Shown piece after piece: positions 1-5,806 of a stretch of 6,398 bases of DNA. Source of the DNA: Actinomycetes bacterium (GTDB lineage Bacteria > Actinomycetota > Acidimicrobiia > Acidimicrobiales > Bog-793). The position numbers and the translations under genes are program-made. Under the pieces are notes generated by a model. The model searched no databases. It saw only the letters and a program-made list of their open reading frames with translations, and was not told the origin of the DNA. Location: the NCBI GenBank assembly GCA_021785095.1, contig JAJYGM010000503.1:1-6398 (forward strand), read 5' to 3'. Position 1 is the stretch's first letter; each line of letters starts with the position of its first letter.

Positions 1-396
1 CTGCCGCTCCACGGCCACGAGCTCGGGCCGCACGTCACCCCGTTGCAGGCCGGGCTCGGCTGGGTGGTGGGCTGGGGCAAGGGCGAATTCAGAGGCCGGG
101 AGGCGCTCGAGCGCGAGCGAGCCGCCGGCGCGCGACGGACGCTGCGGGGCCTCCTCGCGGACGGACGGCAGCCCCCTCGCGAAGGCGCGGAGGTCCTGTC
201 GGACGGAAGGGTCGTCGGCCGCGTCACGAGCGGCAACTTCTCGCCGATGCTCGAGCGTGGGATCGCCCTCGCGTTCGTGGACACTGCGGCGGGCATCCGC
301 GACGGCGCCCGCGTGGAGGCCGTCGTCCGCGGACGCGCGCTGGCGGCCACGGTCGCCGGGACGCGTGCGTGGCCCCCGAAGGCAACGGCGGGCTGA
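1..396 (+). CDS. gcvT: Aminomethyltransferase (glycine cleavage T protein), C-terminal part; 5' end outside window
   Basis: T protein takes the aminomethyl group from the lipoyl arm of H protein, releasing ammonia and passing the one-carbon unit to tetrahydrofolate as 5,10-methylene-THF; it acts in the cytoplasm. Reading frame 1 is open from the first base, giving 131 residues of the C-terminal part. It opens with LPLHGHELGPHVTPLQAGLGW, in which the LYGHEL-like and TPLQAGLGW signatures of GcvT are easy to recognise. The C-terminal barrel domain follows (roughly residues 45-131), including the GRVTSGNFSPMLERGIALAFV stretch typical of the family. The TTG at 43 is internal, because the homology begins before it. 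The TGA shares its last base with the ATG of gcvPA, so the two are translationally coupled. Family assignment is secure; only the N-terminal folate-binding part is missing because of the window edge. Confidence 0.95.
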   Translation: MPLHGHELGPHVTPLQAGLGWVVGWGKGEFRGREALERERAAGARRTLRGLLADGRQPPREGAEVLSDGRVVGRVTSGNFSPMLERGIALAFVDTAAGIRDGARVEAVVRGRALAATVAGTRAWPPKATAG

Positions 397-1787
397 TGGC
401 GGACTACCTCCCCCACACCGACGGCGAGGTCGAGGCGATGCTCGCGTTCCTCGGCCTCTCGGACGTCGGCGAGCTCTTCGCCGCGGTGCCGAGCGGGCTG
501 CAGCTCGCAGGCGGGCTGGGCCTCGCCGACGGCCAGCCCGAGCCCGACGTGCTCGCGCACCTCGACGCCGTGTCCCGGCAGAGCAGCGCCGCCGGTCTCG
601 TGTGCTTCGCCGGTGCGGGCGCCTACGACCACGAGGTGCCCCCGGTGGTGCGCGCCCTGGCCGGACGCTCCGAGTTCGTCACCGCGTACACCCCCTACCA
701 GCCGGAGGTCGCCCAGGGCGTGCTGCAGGCGATCTTCGAGTACCAGACGATGGTGGCCAGGCTCGCGGGACTGCCGATCGCGAACGCGTCGCTCTACGAC
801 GGCGCGAGCGCGCTCGTGGAGGCCGTGAACCTCGGCACCGCCGCGACCGGCCGGCAGGCCGTGTGGGTCTCCGCCGGGGTGCATCCCCACTGGCGCTCCT
901 GCGTCCGCACGTTCTCGCACGGCTCGGGCCATCGGATCGTGGAGATCCCCCTGACAGGCGGCGTCACGGCCTGGCCGGACGACGCTTCCTCTGCGACTGG
1001 CGGCGCAGCAGAGCCCCCCGGTGTCGTGGTCGTCGCGTACCCGAACTACCTCGGCTGCCTCGAAGACCTCGCGGTGGTCCGCCGGCTCGCCGACGCCCAC
1101 GACGCGGTGATGGTCGTCGCCGCCGATCCGGTGGCGGCGGGGATCCTGCGCTCGGCGGGGGAGTGGGGCGCCGACGTGGTGGTCGGCGAGGGCCAGGCCT
1201 TCGGCACCCCGCTCTCCTTCGGCGGCCCGTACCTCGGCCTGTTCTGCTGTACGGCGGCGCAGGTCCGGCGGCTGCCGGGACGGCTGGTCGGCGAGACCGT
1301 GGACGCCGACGGGCGGCGCGCCTACGTGACCACCCTGCGGACGCGCGAGCAGGACATCCGCCGCGAGAAGGCGACGTCCAACGTCTGCACGAACCAGACG
1401 CTCATGGCGGTGACCGCCGCCATCCAGCTCGGCTGGCTGGGAACGGCCGGCCTCGCAGAGGTCGCCACGCGCTGTGCTCGCGGGACGCGGTACCTGCGGG
1501 AGGCCGCCTCCGCGATCGGTGGCATCTCGCCGCTCACCGGCAGTACGCCGGTCGTACGGGAGCTCGCCCTGCGCACCGCCGTCCCCGCCCGCACGGTGGT
1601 CGAGCGCATGGCGGCCGAGGGCTTCCTCGCCGGGGTCGCGCTCGCAGACCTCGTCGGCGACGACGGCGACGGCTCGCTCGACGCCGACGCCGCGGCGCAC
1701 GGGCTTCTCGTCGCGGTCACCGAGCGCCGGACCGCAGCCGAGATCGACGGCTACGTCCTCGCGCTGGACAAGGCGGTCCGCCGGTGA
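396..1787 (+). CDS. gcvPA: Glycine dehydrogenase (decarboxylating) subunit 1, P protein N-terminal half
   Basis: Half of the two-subunit P protein, which decarboxylates glycine and transfers the aminomethyl group to lipoylated H protein; it pairs with GcvPB, which carries the PLP lysine. The product is 463 aa from ATG 396, close to the usual 440-450 aa of the family. Visible family signatures include MADYLPHTDGEVEAML at the N terminus, the TPYQPEVAQG segment and EYQTMV near residue 110-125, NASLYDGASA, GEGQAFGTPLSFGGPYLGLF in the middle, and RREKATSNVCTNQTL in the second half. I chose ATG 396 because YLPHT is where GcvPA proteins normally begin and because it forms the TGATG junction with gcvT. 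A GTG at 369 would add nine residues that overlap gcvT and look unrelated to the family. The gene overlaps gcvPB by four bases (GTGA). No damage is visible. Confidence 0.95.
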   Translation: MADYLPHTDGEVEAMLAFLGLSDVGELFAAVPSGLQLAGGLGLADGQPEPDVLAHLDAVSRQSSAAGLVCFAGAGAYDHEVPPVVRALAGRSEFVTAYTPYQPEVAQGVLQAIFEYQTMVARLAGLPIANASLYDGASALVEAVNLGTAATGRQAVWVSAGVHPHWRSCVRTFSHGSGHRIVEIPLTGGVTAWPDDASSATGGAAEPPGVVVVAYPNYLGCLEDLAVVRRLADAHDAVMVVAADPVAAGILRSAGEWGADVVVGEGQAFGTPLSFGGPYLGLFCCTAAQVRRLPGRLVGETVDADGRRAYVTTLRTREQDIRREKATSNVCTNQTLMAVTAAIQLGWLGTAGLAEVATRCARGTRYLREAASAIGGISPLTGSTPVVRELALRTAVPARTVVERMAAEGFLAGVALADLVGDDGDGSLDADAAAHGLLVAVTERRTAAEIDGYVLALDKAVRR

Positions 1788-3316
1788 CCGGGAAGGTGCA
1801 CGCTCCGGGCGGTCGGGCGCTCAGCGCGCCGCTCATGGGCCGTGGCGAGGAACCCACGATCTTCGAGCTCTCCGAGGCCGGCCGCCACAGCTGGCAACTC
1901 CGCACGACCGGGGTTCCCCCGTGGAGCCCCGAGGAGCTCGTGCCGGAGGCGCATCGCCGCGAGGTGCCGGTGGCGCTCGCAGAAGTCTCCGAGCGCGACC
2001 TCGTCGGCCACTTCACGCGGCTCTCGCATCGCCAGTACTCGGTCGACCTGGGTGCCTACCCGCTCGGGTCGTGCACGATGAAGTACAACCCGAAGGTCTG
2101 TGACGCCGTGGCCTCGCTGGCGGGCCTGGTCGACGTGCACCCGGCGGCACCGGCGAGCATGGTCCACGGCTGGCTCGCGCTGCTGGTCGAGCTCGAAGAG
2201 GCGCTGTGCGAGGTGACCGGCATGTCGGCGGTGACCTTCCAGCCTGCGGCCGGCGCCGCCGGGGAGCTGACCGGGCTGCTGCTCATGCGCGCGTACCACG
2301 ACGCGCGGGGCGAGCAGCGACGCCGGGTGGTCATCCCGGACAGCGCCCACGGCACGAACCCGGCGTCCGTCACCTCGGCAGGCTACGAGGTCACGACGGT
2401 GCCCTCGGACGGCCGGGGTTGCGTCGACGCGGTCGCGCTGCGCAAGGTGCTCGATCGGGATGTCGCCGGCATGATGCTCACGAACCCGAACACCCTCGGG
2501 CTGTTCGAAGAGGACATCGAGCTCATCGCCGCAGCCGTGCACGACGTGGGTGGGCTTCTCTACTACGACGGCGCCAACCTGAACGCGATCCTCGGCGTCG
2601 TGCGGCCGGGCGACATGGGGTTCGACGTCGTCCACATGAACTTGCACAAGACCTTCGCCACGCCCCACGGCGGAGGCGGGCCCGGCGCCGGGCCGGTCGC
2701 CGTCGGCGAGAAGTTAGTGGACTTCCTCCCCGGCCCGCGCCCCGTGCGCCTCGGCCCGGGCGCCGGCCGCTACGGCTGGACGACGCCGACGCGCTCGATC
2801 GGACGGGTCCACTCCTGGCACGGCAATGCGTTGGTGCTCGCGCGCGCGCTCAGCTACATCCTCGTGCACGGGGGTGACGGTCTGCGCCGTGTCGCCGAGC
2901 GCGCCGTGCTGAACGCGAACTGGCTCCGGGTGCGGCTGTCGCCCACCTACGACGTGCCGTTCGACCGGCCGTGCATGCACGAGGTCGTGCTCTCCGCGTC
3001 GACCCTGAAGCGCCAGTACGGCCTGCGGGCGCTCGACGTCGCCAAGCGGCTGCTCGAAGAGGGGTTCCACTCGCCGACCGTCTACTTCCCCCTTGTGGTC
3101 GAGGAGGCGCTCATGGTGGAGCCGACCGAGACGGAGAGCCCGCAGACCCTCGTCGCGCTCGCAGAGGCCTTCGAGCGGATCGCCGCCGAGGCGGAGGAGG
3201 CCGGAGCCGACGCCGCTCGTGCTGCGCCACGTACGACGCCGGTCCGTCGCCTCGACGAGGCGCGCGCGGCGCGCGCGCTCGTGCCGACGTTCGACGCGCG
3301 CGGAGACGCGCGGTAG
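1784..3316 (+). CDS. gcvPB: Glycine dehydrogenase (decarboxylating) subunit 2, PLP-binding half
   Basis: C-terminal half of the split P protein and the subunit that holds pyridoxal phosphate. The product is 510 aa from GTG 1784. The motif NLHKTFATPHGGGGPGAGP is present, with the presumed Schiff-base lysine at residue 289 (codon 2648-2650). Upstream are YPLGSCTMKYNPK, FQPAAGAAGE, PDSAHGTNPASV, LTNPNTLGLFE and YYDGANLNAI, all hallmarks of GcvPB. The C terminus (TTPVRRLDEARAAR) is also of family type, so the protein is complete. GTG 1784 is preferred because it overlaps the gcvPA stop as GTGA; an alternative ATG at 1835 (MGRGEEPTIFELS) would give 493 aa and lies just before the conserved part. 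The open frame continues far upstream to 257, but that is a GC-bias artefact over gcvPA. Leucine 311 is a TTA codon, rare in this GC-rich DNA. Confidence 0.94.
   Translation: MTGKVHAPGGRALSAPLMGRGEEPTIFELSEAGRHSWQLRTTGVPPWSPEELVPEAHRREVPVALAEVSERDLVGHFTRLSHRQYSVDLGAYPLGSCTMKYNPKVCDAVASLAGLVDVHPAAPASMVHGWLALLVELEEALCEVTGMSAVTFQPAAGAAGELTGLLLMRAYHDARGEQRRRVVIPDSAHGTNPASVTSAGYEVTTVPSDGRGCVDAVALRKVLDRDVAGMMLTNPNTLGLFEEDIELIAAAVHDVGGLLYYDGANLNAILGVVRPGDMGFDVVHMNLHKTFATPHGGGGPGAGPVAVGEKLVDFLPGPRPVRLGPGAGRYGWTTPTRSIGRVHSWHGNALVLARALSYILVHGGDGLRRVAERAVLNANWLRVRLSPTYDVPFDRPCMHEVVLSASTLKRQYGLRALDVAKRLLEEGFHSPTVYFPLVVEEALMVEPTETESPQTLVALAEAFERIAAEAEEAGADAARAAPRTTPVRRLDEARAARALVPTFDARGDAR
3297..3312. terminator. 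Possible GC-only hairpin at the convergent gene ends
   Basis: CGCGCG at 3297-3302 pairs with CGCGCG at 3307-3312 around a GAGA (GNRA-type) tetraloop, ending just before the gcvPB stop codon. The next gene converges after only 25 bases, so termination for both transcripts must happen close by. There is no run of T on either strand, so this is not a canonical intrinsic terminator. The hairpin could simply be coding sequence (D-A-R-G-D-A-R). Low confidence. Confidence 0.2.
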
Positions 3317-3341
3317 CCACCCTCGGCGCAGGATCCAGGGG

Positions 3342-4172
3342 TCAGCTCGCGCGCCGGTACGCGCGGACTGCGAGGGGGACGAAGACCGCCACGATGCCGA
3401 TCAGCCACGCGGCGCTCTGCCACGCGTGCAGGGCGAGCGGGCCGCCCAGCGCGAGCGAGCGCATCTCGCTGATCACGATCGTCACCGGCTGGTTCTTCGC
3501 GAACGCCTGCAGCCAGCCAGGCATGCTCTGCACGGGGACGAAGGCGGAGCTCACGAACGTGAGCGGGAAGAGCCAGACGAGACCGAAGGAGCTCACGGCC
3601 TCTTCGTCCTTGACGGCGAGCCCCACGTAGGCACTGACGGTGCAGATCGTGACCCCGAGGGCCACCCCGAGCAGCATCATGACCAGGGCGGGGACCGCGC
3701 CGTTGTGGAACCTGAAACCGACCGCGTAGCCGACGCCGAGGATGACCAGGAGCGTCACGACCAGACGCACGGTGTCCGCAGTCAGGCGTCCGAGGAGCAC
3801 CGCGGAGCGCGCCGTGGGCATCACGCGGAGGCGGTCGATGACACCTTTCTGCAGCTGCCGGGCGAGGGAGATGGCGGTGGCGAAGGAGGCGAACGCTGCG
3901 GACTGGGCGATGATCCCGGGCATCAGGTAGTCGACGTACCCGCCCGGCACTGTGACGAGGATCGATCCGCCGAAGACGTAGCGGAACAAGAGGACGAACA
4001 TCACGGGCTGGATCACCGTGAAGAAGATGAACACAGGGTTGCGCATCCAGATGAGGAATTCCCTGCGGTTCAGCGTCGCCGTGTCGGCCGCGGCCAGCCG
4101 CAGGCGGTGCGCCATGGGAGCGCTCGGCACTTGGAGCGCGACGAGCGGGGCGAGGTTCTTCGTGGGGGTCAT
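3342..4172 (-). CDS. ABC-2 type transporter permease, DrrB-like
   Basis: Membrane subunit of an ABC exporter, expected to dimerise and work with the ATPase encoded immediately upstream. The product is 276 aa, a usual length for DrrB/ABC-2 permeases. The hydrophobic pattern gives six likely membrane helices: about 46-66, 84-104, 134-153, 160-186, 195-213 and 252-270. Family marks are the arginine-rich N-terminal cytoplasmic stretch ending RREFLIWMRNP, the RLRVMPTARSAVLLGR coupling region after helix 2, and the VSSAFVPVQSMPGWLQAFAKNQPVT segment before the last helix. ATG 4172 is chosen because it overlaps the ATPase stop codon as ATGA. An in-frame ATG at 4115 (MAHRLRL) is possible and would remove 19 residues. 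Related DrrB proteins export hydrophobic drugs or lipids; the substrate cannot be read from this sequence. Confidence 0.9.
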   Translation of the reverse strand: MTPTKNLAPLVALQVPSAPMAHRLRLAAADTATLNRREFLIWMRNPVFIFFTVIQPVMFVLLFRYVFGGSILVTVPGGYVDYLMPGIIAQSAAFASFATAISLARQLQKGVIDRLRVMPTARSAVLLGRLTADTVRLVVTLLVILGVGYAVGFRFHNGAVPALVMMLLGVALGVTICTVSAYVGLAVKDEEAVSSFGLVWLFPLTFVSSAFVPVQSMPGWLQAFAKNQPVTIVISEMRSLALGGPLALHAWQSAAWLIGIVAVFVPLAVRAYRRAS

Positions 4173-5218
4173 CGTCTTCTCCGATCGCGTGCGCGACCAT
4201 ATCGACCGCGTTGTTCGGGCGAGTCGCCGTCCTGCTCGGCACCGTGACCGGTGAGCGACAGGAAGACGTCGTCGAGCGACGGTCGCCGGATGCCGAGGTC
4301 CTCTGGGTGGATGCCCAGGGCGTCGAGCCGACGGACGGTCTCGACCAGCGCCTTGGACCCGTCTGCACCCACCCGCAGGCTGATGCGCGCCGTCTCCTCG
4401 TCGTAGAACGGCACTGCGCCGCTCAGCCCGCTCACCGCCTCGAGCGCCTCCGCACGGCGGTCGCGCTGGACGACGGAGAATTGGAGGACGTCCCCGCCGA
4501 TCCGGTTCTTCAGCTCTTGGGACGTGCCTGCCGCGATCACCGTGCCCCGGTCCACGACGACGATCTCGTTCGCCAGCGCGTCTGCCTCCTCGAGGTACTG
4601 GGTGGTGAGCAGCAGGGTGGTGCCGCTCGCGACCATCTCGCGGATGACATCCCACATGGCGAGCCGGCTGCGGGGGTCGAGCCCGGTGGTCGGCTCGTCG
4701 AGGAAGACCACCTGGGGGTGCGAGACCAGGCTCAGCGCGAGGTCGAGCCTGCGCTGCATGCCGCCGGAGTATCCCTTCGTCGGCCGGTCGGCGGCCCCGA
4801 CGAGGTCGAAGCGCTCGAGCAGCTCGCCCGCGCGGCGCCGGCGGCTCGCGCGGTCGAGGTGGTAGAGACGGCCCATGATGTCGAGGTTCTCCCGACCGGT
4901 GAGCTCCTCTTGGATCGCGGTCGACTGGCCCGCGAGCCCGATGATCTCGCGCACCGCAGCAGGGGAGCGCGCGACGTCCCGTCCTTCGACGAGGGCGCGC
5001 CCGCGATCCGGGCGGAGCAGCGTGGTCAGGATCTTCACCGCCGTCGTCTTCCCGGCGCCGTTGGGCCCGAGGACCCCGAGCACCGTGCCGCGCTCGACGG
5101 CGAGATCGACGCCGCGCAGCGCGTGGACGTCGCCGAAGGACTTGTGGACGTCCTCCACGTAGATCGCAGGGCCGTCCCAGGCCGTCATCGTTGCGCTCGT
5201 CTGCGGTCCAGAGACCAC
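4169..5218 (-). CDS. DrrA-type ABC transporter ATP-binding protein with DUF4162-like C-terminal domain
   Basis: Cytoplasmic ATPase that powers the adjacent DrrB-like permease; 349 aa. Ordered motifs are Walker A GPNGAGKTT at residues 51-59, Q-loop Q98 in GLAGQSTAIQEELTGREN, ABC signature YSGGMQRRL at 150-158, Walker B VVFLDEP at 170-176 with D174 and E175, and D-loop GLDPR. The switch (H-loop) position is glutamine, TTQYLEEAD with Q207, instead of histidine. This is what I remember of DrrA-subfamily members and so is a subfamily mark rather than a defect. Residues from about 230 on form the C-terminal extension of daunorubicin-resistance-type ATPases, ending RRPSLDDVFLSLTGHGAEQ. GTG 5218 is favoured over ATG 5188 because an ideal AAAGGAGG site sits 7 bases ahead of it. 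The gene is first in a two-gene operon and divergent from a small HTH gene. The substrate is unknown; a drug, toxic lipid or other hydrophobic compound is plausible. Confidence 0.93.
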   Translation of the reverse strand: MVSGPQTSATMTAWDGPAIYVEDVHKSFGDVHALRGVDLAVERGTVLGVLGPNGAGKTTAVKILTTLLRPDRGRALVEGRDVARSPAAVREIIGLAGQSTAIQEELTGRENLDIMGRLYHLDRASRRRRAGELLERFDLVGAADRPTKGYSGGMQRRLDLALSLVSHPQVVFLDEPTTGLDPRSRLAMWDVIREMVASGTTLLLTTQYLEEADALANEIVVVDRGTVIAAGTSQELKNRIGGDVLQFSVVQRDRRAEALEAVSGLSGAVPFYDEETARISLRVGADGSKALVETVRRLDALGIHPEDLGIRRPSLDDVFLSLTGHGAEQDGDSPEQRGRYGRARDRRRR

Positions 5219-5225
5219 GATCGAT

Positions 5226-5233
5226 CCTCCTTT
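5226..5233 (-). promoter_or_regulatory. Strong Shine-Dalgarno site of the ATPase gene
   Basis: Read on the minus strand, 5233-5226 is AAAGGAGG, with 7 bases before the GTG at 5218. This near-perfect anti-16S match decides the GTG start over the internal ATG at 5188 and predicts efficient translation once the operon is transcribed. Confidence 0.85.
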
Positions 5234-5309
5234 GCCGGCGCGGCCGACGGCGCGAACGTGAAAGTACAGGCCCGCCGCGCTCGAGACCGGATACGGACAA
5301 TGGCCGCAC

Positions 5310-5339
5310 GCCGGGGCCGCGTGCCGGGGCTGCGTGCCG
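5310..5339. repeat. Short tandem repeat in the exporter 5' leader
   Basis: A 13-bp unit GCCGGGGCCGCGT at 5310-5322 is followed directly by GCCGGGGCTGCGT at 5323-5335 (one mismatch), then a partial GCCG. It lies in the roughly 130-nt untranslated leader of the exporter operon. GCACG at 5306-5310 can pair with either CGTGC (5320-5324 or 5333-5337), giving two alternative small hairpins. It may have no function. Confidence 0.5.
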
Positions 5340-5357
5340 AACCTTCCGGCAGCGTCA

Positions 5358-5386
5358 AGAATATCTTGACAATCGCCTCATGTCAA
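5358..5386 (-). promoter_or_regulatory. Predicted promoter of the ABC exporter operon
   Basis: On the minus strand, a perfect -35 box TTGACA at 5386-5381 is followed after 17 bases by TATTCT at 5363-5358 (4 of 6 matches to TATAAT). Transcription would start near 5350, leaving a leader of about 130 nt before the GTG at 5218. Both boxes lie in the operator palindromes, so a bound regulator would block RNA polymerase. Confidence 0.72.
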
Positions 5387-5394
5387 GCAACACT
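5366..5394 (+). promoter_or_regulatory. Predicted promoter of the small HTH gene
   Basis: A perfect -35 box TTGACA at 5366-5371 is followed after 17 bases by AACACT at 5389-5394. This -10 box is weaker but keeps A at position 2 and T at position 6. The expected start point, seven bases after the -10 box, is 5401, which is the first base of the GTG start codon. The message would therefore be leaderless. This promoter interleaves with the minus-strand promoter, so the two probably cannot be occupied together. Confidence 0.6.
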
Positions 5395-5400
5395 TGACGC

Positions 5401-5772
5401 GTGAGCAGCCCCGACGAGAGCCCGCGAGCGGTGCCGTCGCTCCTCGGCCAGACCTGGGTGACGGCGACGACCGATCCCGATCCTCTCGTCGCGCTCGGCG
5501 CGACGAGAGCGCTCGGCGCGCTGCTGCCGAGCTGGGAGGCGAAGCTGGCCGCCGAGGCGCTGTCGGCGGGTGCGACCTGGGAGGCGATCGGCAGCTCGGT
5601 GGGCGTCAGTCGCCAGGCTGCCTGGGAGCGGCTCCATCACGACGTGGACGACTTCCGGCGCCAGGTGAGCTCCGCGGCGCGCACGCTGAAAGAGCGCCAG
5701 CGCCAGGAGTGGAAGGAGTTCCGAGACGACTTGAAGCGCAGGGCGCTGGGCGACCGTGGAGGTCGCGGCTGA
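5401..5772 (+). CDS. Small helix-turn-helix DNA-binding protein, probable regulator of the divergent exporter
   Basis: The product is 123 aa. A helix-turn-helix is visible at about residues 48-80: LAAEALSAGATWEAIGSSVG is the first helix and turn, then VSRQAAWERLHH is the recognition helix. This resembles the small HTH units of sigma-70 region 4 and related actinobacterial proteins. The C-terminal third (about 81-119) is rich in K, R, E and Q and predicted helical, perhaps a dimerisation or DNA-contacting helix. No ligand-binding or membrane domain is seen, so any signal sensor is not obvious. The gene is divergent from the DrrAB-type exporter, with the double palindrome ending one base before its start, which suggests autoregulation. 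No Shine-Dalgarno site precedes GTG 5401; a leaderless transcript would explain that. In-frame GTGs at 5431 and 5458 are alternatives, also without convincing ribosome sites. I cannot name a characterised homologue. Confidence 0.8.
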   Translation: MSSPDESPRAVPSLLGQTWVTATTDPDPLVALGATRALGALLPSWEAKLAAEALSAGATWEAIGSSVGVSRQAAWERLHHDVDDFRRQVSSAARTLKERQRQEWKEFRDDLKRRALGDRGGRG

Positions 5773-5795
5773 GGCAGCGCAGCCGGGAGGTGCGG

Positions 5796-5801
5796 TAGAG
5801 T
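5796..5801 (+). promoter_or_regulatory. Possible -10 box ahead of the riboswitch
   Basis: TAGAGT fits the actinobacterial TANNNT -10 pattern and would start RNA at about 5808, essentially at the first base pair of the aptamer. No convincing -35 box lies 16-18 bases upstream, so the leader could instead be read through from the HTH gene. Low confidence. Confidence 0.35.
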
Positions 5802-5806
5802 CCTGG

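Larger units (their letters stand above)
5352..5400. promoter_or_regulatory. Symmetric double operator between the exporter and the HTH gene
   Basis: Two copies of the 17-bp palindrome GTCAAG-N5-CTTGAC occur at 5354-5370 and 5382-5398, 28 bp apart. They are themselves arranged with dyad symmetry centred on 5376: GCGTCAAG (5352-5359) mirrors CTTGACGC (5393-5400), and CTTGACA (5365-5371) mirrors TGTCAAG (5381-5387). This AT-richer patch stands out from the surrounding GC-rich DNA and overlaps both predicted promoters. The likely binder is the HTH protein encoded at 5401, acting on itself and on the exporter; that pairing is inference from position. Confidence 0.8.

Noticed and set aside
205..207. 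H-loop-like defects or frameshifts in the ATPase (glutamine instead of histidine at residue 207 of the protein)
   Set aside because: The TTQYLEEAD form is as I remember it for DrrA-type ATPases, so it is a subfamily trait rather than a loss of function. The numbers given here are residues of the protein encoded at 4169-5218.
257..1783. Open frame running upstream of gcvPB through the whole of gcvPA
   Set aside because: The translation is arginine/proline/alanine-rich low-complexity sequence, typical of an off-frame reading of GC-rich coding DNA; the real gcvPB homology starts after 1784.
1751..2668. Minus-strand open frame opposite gcvPB
   Set aside because: It is antisense to conserved GcvPB motifs; its histidine/arginine-rich composition is that of a shadow.
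3093..4247. Long plus-strand open frame opposite the permease
   Set aside because: The product is rich in R, H, D and E with no domain pattern; it is antisense to a permease with six clear membrane helices.
3082..4368. Long minus-strand open frame across the gcvPB end, permease and ATPase
   Set aside because: It is a shadow frame of the ABC genes and the gcvPB 3' end, with no recognisable domain; the overlapping frames carry clear family motifs.
4211..5404. Plus-strand open frame opposite the ATPase gene
   Set aside because: It is antisense to the complete Walker A, signature and Walker B motifs of the ATPase, runs through the divergent promoter region, and has no family features of its own.
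5790..5798. Tiny start-stop frame GTG CGG TAG after a GGGAGG
   Set aside because: It could mimic a ribosome-stalling minimal frame, but GGGAGG is only 0 bases from the GTG and there is no supporting context; chance is the simpler explanation.
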